Source: Candidatus Colimorpha onthohippi
Lineage (GTDB): Bacteria > Bacteroidota > Bacteroidia > Bacteroidales > P3
Length of the DNA stretch: 29,051 nucleotides
NCBI GenBank assembly: GCA_018064565.1
Contig: JAGHVA010000165.1
Coordinates: 1 to 29,051 of the forward strand
Reading direction: 5' to 3'
Shown here: positions 21,001 through 28,500 of the stretch, in pieces
How the letters are laid out: each line of letters begins with the position of its first letter
Numbering within the stretch: position 1 is the first letter of the stretch
The notes under the pieces: model-generated
Seen by the model: the letters and a program-made list of their open reading frames with translations, nothing else
Databases searched by the model: none
Told to the model about the DNA's origin: nothing
Program-made: the position numbers and the translations under genes

Positions 21001-23815
21001 TGTCGTAAACTCCCGTAACCGTACCTTCTCTGAAATATTCTTTTGGCATGGTGTAAACCTCACTATATGCAGAACTGCTGATATGGAAAGTGGTATCCCT
21101 GCCGCTTGTTCCGAACCCACTCCAAGTATATTGCTCACATGCTTTGACAGTCTCTGTCCCCAGCGTATCCGAATGGAAAATAACAATATGATGATAGATA
21201 AAACTATCGCAACCATGAATGGTACGAATACCCAAATAGTTGGGATCAGGATTGCTGGGAGTGCCTGTAGTCTGCGTAAACTTTTCGGAGTTGCCAGGAC
21301 CCCACTTGATGTTACCATCCACTGTCCAATTGCCTGGTATCGTGAACGCATCACATGCATTGATGGTATCCCGCTCATAATAGGATGGATGAACAGTCAT
21401 AGGCTGCACCAAAAAGCTGTCGCAACCGTCGGCATTGAGCTCCAGCGGCACATGCCAATAGCCCGTGTCGATAGGTCGCGTGTACTGAACTGCCCCCGTC
21501 TTATCCCATGTACCAGGAAAACATTTCTCTTCCGTTGACAAGGTGTTATACGAACTATGGCGCACATGCAAAACCACCGACACAGAAGAATCGCACCCAT
21601 TCAGCGCATGGGTAGGAGTTCCATTGCGATAGTCGATTCGCACCGTTGTGTCTGCCTGATACAAACTTCTCGTTACATTCCAACGGAAACTGTCGCAGAC
21701 ATCCATACGCAAGACAGAATCATGACGATGGTTGACCCGAATCTGATGCCATAAGATGGTATCTACGGCAGAATTATCCTCTCTCGGATCAGGTTTGACA
21801 CCCACAAACAGCATGGTATCCTTATAATAGTATGTACCCGAATGCTTCACCGAATCGCACTCTACACTCTGCTCCATAATACTATCATACGAATGACGCG
21901 CCTTGAAGTGCATCGTTATGATACTGTCGCACCCATACATAGTGTAGTAGTCTCCCTTTTGCGACTTATAGTCGCCCGTTTTGAAATAGGGGCGACCGTT
22001 CCAGACAAAGCCAGGTTTCACACCCAAACCTTTACCATCATCGTAAGGCTTATTCAACGAAGCTGGATAAGATACATTGGTATCAGCATACTTGCTCTGA
22101 TGTACTGTAACCTTAATGCGCCTCGAAGAGTCGCAAGCAAACCGGGCAGTCTTAAAATGGTACTTCTGATAGGCAGTCATCGAACTTTTAAAGGTATGGT
22201 TGATGCCCAACGAAGTGTCTTGCCTATCTTTGTCTGACTCTTTATAGTAGCGGATAGACAAACTATCGCATACCGCAATGTCTGTATCAGGATTATCATA
22301 GATTGGGTCTATCTCAAGGTGAAGTACATGAACTGTATCACAATAAGTAACTCCATTGGTTACCCCCTGATGCGAGAAATTGTTGCGGCCAGATTCTTCT
22401 GTAATATCACTTGCCACCTGGTCGGAGTTGTATGTAACACCATCTATCCATGTGTAACTGCCACATTGGTTGCTGACCGAATCGGTTACACAACCAGAAT
22501 TGTGGATATACAATTGGAGCGAAACCACACTATCGCAACGGTTATTATAATTGCGCACAATGGTGTCGGTAACTACTATATCTAAAAGGCTACTATCAGC
22601 AGCCACCCTAAAAGTGGTCTGATCGGGATGTTTAAAACCAGGCAACGACTTATCCCACACATACTCATCACAAGCAGCAAGCGTGTCGTAGCCATGCTTG
22701 GTAGTATCAATGCTGAGTTGAAGGAACGTAGTATCGTTACACATATACACATCTGGATCCGATGCTTTGTTGGTGGATATAAAACGATACGCACCTTGTT
22801 GCCTTGCGTCTTCACGTGTCAATACCGACTCTCTATATGTTTGCCCATTCCAAGCAAAACTATCACAAGCCGTATATACGCTGTCAACGTTGTGGGACTT
22901 ATACACCATCAAATTCAACTTATGAATGCTGTCGCATTTCAAAGTGCCTTGTTCCAATGCTGGAGTAGTCGTAGTAGTATAAACAGCCGCTCCCGAATCT
23001 CTCACAGTTACAATCCCACTTTCAGTAAAAGAGGTGTCAGTACCATTCTTATGGTGCCATGTATAATTGTTGCAAGCTGTATCATTACGAGTATCGCTAC
23101 GTGAAGACTCGTCAATAACAGTAAGATTCAGCGTGATAACACTATCGCAGCGGAAAGCAGGATAGGTAGATGGCTCTGGGTAATACGCCTTTTGCGCTTC
23201 CACAACCCCTTTAGTAGTTGAGGTATATGTGTTGTTGTTGTACTTCCACTTAAAAGAATCGCAAGCACTTTGAACATCAATCAACGAATCTTGCTTGACG
23301 ATATGAAGCTTCAGACCATCATAATGAACAACTTGACAAGAGGTCATAGAGGGATCTCTACCATAAAAAGCATACGATGGAGCATTCTTAATCTCTATTG
23401 AAAAAGTATCATAATAAAAGCCATCCAAATCTTGATAAGTAAAATCTCTATACTTCTTGCCCTCATCACGCGACATCCATGTATATTGATTACAAGCTTC
23501 CACCTCATCAACATGCGTTGTGTCATCAAACACAAAACTAATCTTTACCCAATAATGACCTGGGAAACCAATATCAATCATAGTATCTGGTTTCCCTCCA
23601 TAATTTATAGGCGTTTCCCTTCCACCATTATTTAGAACAGTTACAGTCATTCCGTTGCAAGAGTAAATCTCTTCATCAGGAGTCGTCTGCGCCCGTAACA
23701 CATTGGAACCTGCAACAAACATTGCAACAGACAATACAAATAGCCACAAACTACGGCAAAAACAGGACTGTTTCACACTTAGATTGCCCATACTCAAGAA
23801 GTATTTATTCTTCAT
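15068..23815 (-). CDS. Giant Cys-paired repeat surface protein B, T9SS substrate
   Basis: About 2915 residues, very roughly 320 kDa. Possible starts are ATGs at 23833, 23815 and 23791; 23815 (MKNKYF) is chosen, but all three give a signal peptide whose core is SLWLFVLSVAMFVAG with a probable cut at LRA/Q. A short N-terminal domain of about 75 residues precedes about 46 modules of the same type as in giant protein A, opening 'ACDSFxW' and closing 'GCDSIVxLNLTI'. The protein ends with the same Ig-like cap (MVNHYPNG, KGCYYVEV) and an 81-residue T9SS sorting domain (LLPNPASQG, IFDLQGRNV, AGVYMIRL, final LIVR). It is first in the four-gene unit, behind its own promoter and 24 bases before barrel B. 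A surface fibre or adhesin role is plausible but not shown. The frame is uninterrupted. Confidence 0.92.
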   Translation of the reverse strand: MKNKYFLSMGNLSVKQSCFCRSLWLFVLSVAMFVAGSNVLRAQTTPDEEIYSCNGMTVTVLNNGGRETPINYGGKPDTMIDIGFPGHYWVKISFVFDDTTHVDEVEACNQYTWMSRDEGKKYRDFTYQDLDGFYYDTFSIEIKNAPSYAFYGRDPSMTSCQVVHYDGLKLHIVKQDSLIDVQSACDSFKWKYNNNTYTSTTKGVVEAQKAYYPEPSTYPAFRCDSVITLNLTVIDESSRSDTRNDTACNNYTWHHKNGTDTSFTESGIVTVRDSGAAVYTTTTTPALEQGTLKCDSIHKLNLMVYKSHNVDSVYTACDSFAWNGQTYRESVLTREDARQQGAYRFISTNKASDPDVYMCNDTTFLQLSIDTTKHGYDTLAACDEYVWDKSLPGFKHPDQTTFRVAADSSLLDIVVTDTIVRNYNNRCDSVVSLQLYIHNSGCVTDSVSNQCGSYTWIDGVTYNSDQVASDITEESGRNNFSHQGVTNGVTYCDTVHVLHLEIDPIYDNPDTDIAVCDSLSIRYYKESDKDRQDTSLGINHTFKSSMTAYQKYHFKTARFACDSSRRIKVTVHQSKYADTNVSYPASLNKPYDDGKGLGVKPGFVWNGRPYFKTGDYKSQKGDYYTMYGCDSIITMHFKARHSYDSIMEQSVECDSVKHSGTYYYKDTMLFVGVKPDPREDNSAVDTILWHQIRVNHRHDSVLRMDVCDSFRWNVTRSLYQADTTVRIDYRNGTPTHALNGCDSSVSVVLHVRHSSYNTLSTEEKCFPGTWDKTGAVQYTRPIDTGYWHVPLELNADGCDSFLVQPMTVHPSYYERDTINACDAFTIPGNWTVDGNIKWGPGNSEKFTQTTGTPSNPDPNYLGIRTIHGCDSFIYHHIVIFHSDTLGTETVKACEQYTWSGFGTSGRDTTFHISSSAYSEVYTMPKEYFREGTVTGVYDTAGLPLHCDSARALHLVLYHNGRDTVQYVKCDSMKWNMNNRVYFESDTDEAVTPWVCNREGSSFRCDSITTMLLTINYSTVIDFDTTACDRFIWSANNVTYRESTTDTKKLEDKNSVGCDSALRMNLKILPSTKGDLDTSVCDSLHWSNGITYTANTNRSFPPKDTLHHVNQYGCDSIVSLYLTVKQSTHVAIDTAVCDSFLWDMKVDDHTGMAPKHYVHAIGFGTDTVHGGVNEDGCDSIFDLNLTIHKSNLNGRDSITACDTFVWEDGDGHEYTSTPAPGTYPHYTGLKTIHGCDSAVTLYLTINRRTADTTDLGVDTVCGSGSWRGHPYHERVVANGELDTVWTIYHADTNSVGCDSVVMVNLSVMPNPIIIDTPVYPEGQTYFCDTMHWHDTVIAESGSHSLAVPNESGICDNIYKISVNIRQSTFVDAFDTVCQDYYWSLTDSTYTASFDTTYRLSMPQFNGVGCYNYQHKRVVIMDSIVRHDTVYRCDNYSWDNLPLSLNSWAVGLAPYTETDTVWRGTFVSKTGCDSIVYQHVFLFHSDTVISVEGACDSFWWEIDSTWYFNSGKYTAGPFYAESPYRNCSYYNQLRLTINKHDTIDDTIHACEPIRWNGRTYSENSLGLVYQKFSRGSQYGCDSTSRLVLYMHEHKYGVDAYEVCNHLVWRDGNDYTQSYSGNATSPTFRDTGKAAYGCDSIYRLQLVLKARNVVRFDTTVCDFYKWWNNKTYTATSYGDQYESAERGGFDPVTNCDTLYVLNLKVNYGTHNSQYVHACDSFYWATTKQWYYRGRSGIHLGINNCYSDPYYNVYGCRSLDTLHLDLGRSDNLVDEIPGSRCDSFRWERNGKLYTQSTDSAYFMRTNMTGCDSSYRLVVFITHSTVNTAYLDGCDSVEYPIFSDRFYLRDTVMDKQVGKNDEFCPIIRRTVLTVHPSYDYTETLVVCDSIRWNDSTYFRSTDTSTFYGHTSTIRKDNQAVSNCDSIVHLNLMVNYGRMTVWNVTECDQYPWRGNIYTSDTVVSQVFDHTSEGCNIGDVLRLKVNHTTYHYDTLMGCEQYMWEGHGVLTHSIDTAFLSGELNQVGCDSIDSLHIEIKHHPIGSTEVLSDICGHYTWPFNNKTYYATGVYHDTLPDCGTINTIDLTIKPEGLHIDSVPECDFYTWPRNLVQYSSDTIVTIRLPQDMANGCPDSARLVLTMKYSSSSTFDTSVCDEYVWHGHRLTRDTVVEHVTTAANHCDSVVTLTLAVHKSSYSTQTAIECDRFVWHDSVFTASGFPQWRRTNSRGCDSIITLNLTIHYSDTVDYYDTACNQFAWNGTTIYASDVLTRWTINDSACNRLERHNVTIGRDYSVLDKRIECDSLRWLDGQLYLRSTSSPVYHGTTQYHCDSIVRLNLTLNHSSSAVISKQNCGSYTWHGSVYTSSSDTIMWHTRNHKDCDSVVNLHLTIYPAGEFQDTVYACEGYDWEGNHYSTTGNYGPVDLSDQSSHGCDSIVFLHLNIGHMPAVIGRMDTAACTFLRWHGVMFTNDTVFRMDTVTRYGCDSAYNVHVTISNMLDPDTLPAEFACDSFSWRGNTYRMSGLYSDTIQGAVANCYSVTWMPLTIGYSSSSTVNGSYCPGYRWNGFVFTHDVDTTVLLGFNQSGCDSTATLHLLIDSTVLAGEQVEGGCDAYTWNGIVVTADTLIVHTIALAPEQGQCDTVQVVRISILNSSSSVDTHAVCDSLLWIDGVVYTASTTTPVAHLTNAVGCDSSVSLNLTVYHGVSHSFTKVDPVGYEWNGVYYTRTGTYTQHFPQVQGCDSVVTLRLVITDIPQPQLVSTEGRYLMVNHYPNGQGYERVDYAAYRWYHNGTLIPNATSDSYREFANAILKGCYYVEVPIDAAQTTWIASEPYCTTEGIDDVDGSEFTIQLLPNPASQGVPVLLQTSLEEGQQATLLIFDLQGRNVAKQVISSAVTTVNHNLPAGVYMIRLMTTEGSCATQRLIVR
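15071..15315 (-). other. T9SS C-terminal sorting domain of giant protein B
   Basis: The final 81 or so residues contain LLPNP, a central 'LLIFDLQGRNV' strand, 'LPAGVYMIRL' and terminal 'QRLIVR'. This fits the type A sorting domain recognised by the type IX secretion machinery. The order and spacing match the end of giant protein A, as does the Ig-like cap just before it. Confidence 0.85.
15595..23510 (-). repeat. Tract of about 46 diverged Cys-paired modules in giant protein B
   Basis: Modules counted by eye; ends approximate. The typical module is 'D-T-x-x-x-C-D-x-F/Y-x-W-x-G', a variable 'Y-x-x-S' hairpin, then 'G-C-D-S-x-V-x-L-x-L-T-I'. A few lack the opening Cys (for example the one with VGYEWNG near 15700) or the closing Cys (ILWHQIRV), so the pairing is not absolute. 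The modules are more regular toward the C-terminus. Confidence 0.83.
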
Positions 23816-23860
23816 AAAAGTTGATTTACACATTAAAAATCACTATGATAGCCATATATA

Positions 23861-23875
23861 GTTGGACTATCCAAC
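23861..23875 (-). other. Small hairpin in the leader of giant protein B
   Basis: A perfect 6-bp inverted repeat (GTTGGA / TCCAAC) with a 3-base loop lies between the predicted transcription start and the ATG. There is no T-run after it, so it is not a terminator. It may be a leader structure affecting mRNA stability or translation, or chance. Confidence 0.35.
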
Positions 23876-23902
23876 CAATATGACACACTCCATAGCAATT
23901 TG

Positions 23903-23910
23903 CAAAAGTA
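23903..23910 (-). promoter_or_regulatory. Predicted Bacteroidetes -7 promoter element of the giant-protein operon
   Basis: The minus strand reads TACTTTTG, an exact match to TAnnTTTG, the -7 element of the housekeeping sigma factor in Bacteroidetes. It lies 69 bases before the first possible ATG of giant protein B, right after the tilS terminator, where a new promoter is needed. The -33 region is only T-rich, without a clean TTG, so the match rests on the -7 box. Confidence 0.6.
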
Positions 23911-23930
23911 CAAAAAAAATAGAAATTGTT

Positions 23931-23969
23931 GAAAAAATGTTGAAAAGTTATTTTCTGTAACCCTTCAAC
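23931..23969 (-). terminator. Intrinsic terminator of tilS
   Basis: On the minus strand GTTGAAGGGTTA (23969-23958) pairs with TAACTTTTCAAC (23950-23939), a 12-bp stem with two G-U pairs and a 7-base loop. ATTTTTTC (23938-23931) follows. It begins 17 bases after the tilS stop codon and separates tilS from the giant-protein operon. Confidence 0.82.
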
Positions 23970-23986
23970 ATCGTTGCAAAGCCACA

Positions 23987-25255
23987 CTACCCTACCGTAA
24001 CTTTCAAAATGCGTACACTACCAGATGTAACACCAAACCTGCGATCTGACCGCTGACCGACAATCCATAGAATCCGATCTTCGGCATCAACCAAAAGCCA
24101 CTGAGTCCGCTTGGCTATGAGCGAGTATTTATTGTTAGAGAAGTAATCGCTCAGCAACTGACTGCCACTCATACCATAAGGGTAAAACCTATCAGATGCC
24201 AGCCAATGGCGCAAAGTGATGGGTTGCGCTATTTTGTCGGCATCGAAAAAGGCTGCATCACGACACTTAAACTGGCTGCCATCAAACACCTGTGGTGCTG
24301 GAATCAACTCTTGATGAATAGACGGTGTAACTTCTACCCTATCCAACGGCTGAATCAGTAGGCGATTCCTATCCTTGACAATCGTATGTGTTGGCGTCTG
24401 AAACTGCTTGCCAGATACAGCATCCAAAACCGACAAAATATCCTCTGACAGAGACGGGGAAACTCCATATGGCTTGAGCAACTCATACATCAGGGTAGCA
24501 TGCTGCAATTGATAAACAGCCTGATAGTGCTTGAACAGGTTGATATCTACCGACAAGACACCGTTGGACTCCTCTTGCAGCAACTGCTCCCGAAGGCTGC
24601 CAATAGTAGTTTGATACACCCGTTCAACATCGGAGAGATGACGCATATTGCGACACATAACATCATCGAATGAAGGCGACATCTGACGCAACATCGGCAA
24701 CAGTTGATGTCGTATCTGATTTCGACGATACTGCACAGAAGCATTGGTAGCATCCTCAACATACTGTAACTGATACCGATCTACATACGCGTTGATGTCT
24801 GCCCTACTCCATTCGAGCAACGGACGCAAGACCTTACCATTTAGTTGCCGCATACCCCGCAAGCCTGCAATACCTGTGCCTCGCAAGAGGTTCAAAAAAA
24901 AGGTCTCGATATCGTCGTCGCGGTGATGCGCTGTTACCACATAATCACAATGCTGCTGCTGACGTAATTGCTCAAACCACTCGTACCGCAACTTGCGAGC
25001 AGCCTCCTCGACCGACAACTTGTGCATAGTTGCAAACGACTGCGTGTCGAACTGAGCCACGAAGCACGCCACACCTGACTGCCCTGCCAGTTGGCGCACA
25101 AAAGCCTCGTCACGATCACAATCGCCTGGCCGCAAATGGAAATTACAATGCGCAATGACATACGATGCACATTCAGTGCGGGCGATATGCTCCAACACCA
25201 CCGAATCGCGGCCACCACTAACAGCTAAAAGATACCGGTATTGAGGTAAAAACAT
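23987..25255 (-). CDS. tilS: tRNA(Ile)-lysidine synthetase
   Basis: A 422-residue cytoplasmic enzyme. It uses ATP and lysine to convert C34 of the CAU-anticodon tRNA-Ile to lysidine, so that the tRNA reads AUA and not AUG. The N-type PP-loop ATP-binding motif SGGRDS is at residues 13-18. HCNFHLRPGDCDRDE, the family motif AHHRDDDIETFFLNLLRGTG, and RRNQIRHQLLP follow. The C-terminal TilS_C domain is recognisable in 'GSQLLSDYFSNNK', 'AKRTQWLLVD' and 'WIVGQRSDRRFG'. ATG at 25255 is used; an in-frame TTG lies two codons upstream and a TAA two codons beyond that, so the N-terminus is short for the family. It is preceded by a repeat-filled gap with no clear promoter, so it may depend on transcription from the upstream surface-protein gene. 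Both domains are complete. Confidence 0.95.
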   Translation of the reverse strand: MFLPQYRYLLAVSGGRDSVVLEHIARTECASYVIAHCNFHLRPGDCDRDEAFVRQLAGQSGVACFVAQFDTQSFATMHKLSVEEAARKLRYEWFEQLRQQQHCDYVVTAHHRDDDIETFFLNLLRGTGIAGLRGMRQLNGKVLRPLLEWSRADINAYVDRYQLQYVEDATNASVQYRRNQIRHQLLPMLRQMSPSFDDVMCRNMRHLSDVERVYQTTIGSLREQLLQEESNGVLSVDINLFKHYQAVYQLQHATLMYELLKPYGVSPSLSEDILSVLDAVSGKQFQTPTHTIVKDRNRLLIQPLDRVEVTPSIHQELIPAPQVFDGSQFKCRDAAFFDADKIAQPITLRHWLASDRFYPYGMSGSQLLSDYFSNNKYSLIAKRTQWLLVDAEDRILWIVGQRSDRRFGVTSGSVRILKVTVG

Positions 25256-25280
25256 AGTCAAAACTTATAGACTTCAATGG

Positions 25281-25545
25281 CAAGTAAGCGATGCAACCAA
25301 GTTGCATCGAACCGAACTAACCGACACTAACGATATTAACGACACTAAGCGATGCAACCAAGTTGCATCGAACCGAACTAACCGACACTAACGACACTAA
25401 GCGATGCAAGCGAGTTGCATTGAACCGAACAAACCGACACTAACGATATTAACGACATTAACGATATTAACGACATTAAGCGATGCAACCAAGTTGCATC
25501 GAACCGAACTAACAAAACTAACAAAACTAACCGAAACAAACATAG
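25281..25545. repeat. Composite intergenic array: four 34-bp hairpin units spaced by a variable number of 9-mers
   Basis: Four palindromes lie at 25289-25309, 25350-25370, 25402-25422 and 25481-25501. Copies 1, 2 and 4 have identical 9-bp arms, CGATGCAAC and GTTGCATCG, around a CAA loop; copy 3 has an 8-bp arm with one G-U and an altered loop. Start-to-start distances are 61, 52 and 79 bases, exactly 34 plus 3, 2 and 5 copies of a 9-mer (CGACACTAA, CGATATTAA or CGACATTAA). The 9-base period continues to the right as CTAACAAAA twice and CTAACCGAA. The array fills most of the gap between the upstream surface-protein gene and tilS. No T-run follows the hairpins, there are no unique spacers, and I see no coding signal. 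Confidence 0.85.
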
Positions 25546-25572
25546 GATGCCAAAAAACAGAAAATTGATCCA

Positions 25573-28500
25573 TCAATGCTGCACTATCATTTTTCGGACT
25601 TTGCGAGTTGTCGCAGTCTGCACTACATAATAGTAGCACCCCGACGGCAACGCGCGAGCGCTGACTACCTGCTGATGCATTCCAGCTGCAAGACTTTGGA
25701 CTGCAGCATAATGCAGCCTTCCGTCCAACCCATAGACGGCTACCGAGACCTTTTGTGGTGTTGGGAGAGACAATCGGAACACAGCATCAGTACAACTGGG
25801 ATTGGGGAAACAGTCAGACACCCAGACACCAGAATCCGCAGTTACCACAGTAGGGACGGACTCCTTAAATTCAAAATTGTTGACCACTTGAATAGCTGAC
25901 GTCTGGTTGTTGTATTCACATGTATCAGCATCACATACAATCCATCCCGAACCTATATAATGGCGCAAACTATCTTTGGGTATGGTAATATTGAAATCCA
26001 ACTCATACACCTGCTCTGGATGGATATAGGTGTGGATTATAGTAGAAATCTCATGCCCATTGATAACAGCTGCTATTGTAAACGGATCGGTCAAGACACT
26101 ATTGCCCATATTTTCAACCACGAGACGCACCAAACACAGAGAGTCTGCATTTTCAAGTATAAGAATTTTACGTACACGCAAATCAACGTATGGATCCAGA
26201 CACACAGAGGTGGTATCATTACTATGATCAATATCTTCAATATTATAGACTACCGCTGTAATTTTGCTGTACGGCTCATCGCGCAACGGCAACACCGAAT
26301 TGAATAGATAATAGCTTGTAGTCAGCGATGCTATAGGATTGTTGAATACACGCTCTACAACTTTGGTTGTGGTGTCGTCATCAATCCAATAAGACAGCAC
26401 ATACGCTTGGACAGACCGTGCTCCTGCATTCCGAATAGCCATCTTTACTGCCACATACGACTGGCTGATTGTCTGGAACGACACATGATCCGCCTCAAGA
26501 TCGATTGAATTGGTGAGTCCGTCGAAATTCAGTTCCAACGTATCGTTGCTCGTCTGTGTATCGTACGCAATCCAACCCACAGCCACCAATTCGGTAGTAC
26601 CGATGGATACATGATAGCGTTGTGGAATTGTATAATTGAAACAGGCGCCCCCTTCCAAACCCTCGCCGCCTAACAAGTCGTCAAAATGAATAGATTGTTC
26701 AAACGAATATTGCTGATTGTAATCAAGCTGAATTACAGCCGTATCGATAGGATAGGAGCCATTATTACACATACGAATTGTAACCTCAACACTATCGGAG
26801 GCTGCCTCATTGAGCCGTGGTGAAAGGAATGCACGCAACTCCAAATCGTCATCAGTAGGATCGATAGTCATCTGAACAGAGAGGCTGTCGTTCTCCCAAA
26901 AGATGTCAGATGCCAGTAGCGTATTGGCTTGCAAGTCGAATATGATAGGGAACGACATATCCACCAAAAACGGTGTCTTGAACGTATAAACCACACTGCT
27001 ATCGGGAGGCAGACAGCTATCGTACACCTCCGACACTGGCTCCGTGGCTCCATATACAAAGTACTGCACTGGAATATCACAAACCGTGTCATAACCAAAG
27101 TTGCGAATGGTTACTTGCGGATACACCCAGCGGCGCACTTGAGCGGCAGGGACGAGATTCACGTCGGCAATTCCCACATCGACGGCACCCCGCTGATGGG
27201 TTACTCGCACGTTGTCAATGGCGCAACCATCCAAACGTGATGTAGGTGTAGCTGCAATATTGGCGGTATAGATTAGCCTAAACTGCGTATATTGATTACC
27301 CATACCTATATGCGGCAGAGCCATCGAGACAGACACACACACATAATCGGACGATTTGCCCGTAAACCCTGCGGTTGAGAGGTACCACTGCGGAGCCTGA
27401 CGCTGAGAAGTAGGAGCCAGATTCACCCAGTTGCCTGAAGCATTGAGATATTCTACTTGTAAACGTGTGCCTTCAAGAAAATCTTTGTGGATATAGAACT
27501 CCACCGTATCTGGCCGAGCAATAGAGATGTCAAAATATGGAGAATACAACACACTGCGATTGCCTTCGGCACCACACACCACCAAGGTGTCAAGAATTGT
27601 TGTCCAAGCAGCATTACCACTATAAGTATGATTCACCACTGCTGATGAGGGAGTGCCGAGTTGCCACAAATTACGATCATAAGCATCGCCACTTTGTGGC
27701 GCATACCACCAATCGGCCACCGTTGCATTGTCGAAGTCATCTTGATATAGGCAGCGCACTGTATGGAAACGGTGATACTGATGCACGATAGTATTGTTAG
27801 ACGTCACCGCATCACCCAGTGTCTCCACCCTATAAACGACATCGGTAGTACCTAACGGGAATGTATATTGAGGCAATTGAACTCGAGTAAAACAACCTGG
27901 CTGCAAATCGCCCGACCACTGATAAGAGCCGCTACTAACCGCAGCATTGCCTAACTGAGAATACTCGTATAGAATCGTTGCCGAATGCAACACATCAGAC
28001 CCCTTGTTGGCAAGATAAAGAACAGGCGACACTACCGAATCCACAATCTCGAAACCTGAAGGCGATGCAATGCGCGCCAATGCCGCATCGACAGCAGGCA
28101 CCTGACCATCAACATACAGCAAATAATCCTGCACATGCCCATTGTCCACCACTGCACAGGGTGTAACCGCCATGCCTGTACCTTTGATAAGCATCAGACG
28201 CATGCGCATATACCCCGAGCAAGCAAAGGCAGGAATAGATACTGGCAACGATGCCCGATGACCCGCACAAACAACGGTTGTTCCAACCGTCTCACCCACA
28301 CCGCCAAAATCCCCATCGCGGTTGTAGTCTATCAATGCCACCAACGTACAAGGGGTAGTCTGGTCGTTCAAGTCTGCCACATTGACCACATGCACCACAA
28401 TCGAGTCGAACAAGCCTCGAGAGAGATGCAATACAGGCGTGATACGGCTAACGGAATCGTAGCAGCCAAAATTAGTGTAAGTATAGGGCAATGCCGCCAC

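Noticed and set aside
25289..25501. Hairpins of the intergenic array as terminators of the upstream surface gene
   Set aside because: None is followed by a T-run on either strand; the flanks are the mixed-base 9-mers.
25281..25545. CRISPR array
   Set aside because: The segments between the palindromes are themselves 9-base repeats and vary in length by multiples of nine. There are no unique spacers and no cas gene nearby.
25397..25639. Minus-strand frame running through the intergenic repeats
   Set aside because: The frame stays open partly because the 9-mer period is a multiple of three. Its product is a repetitive V-N-I-V string and overlaps the end of the upstream surface gene in another frame.
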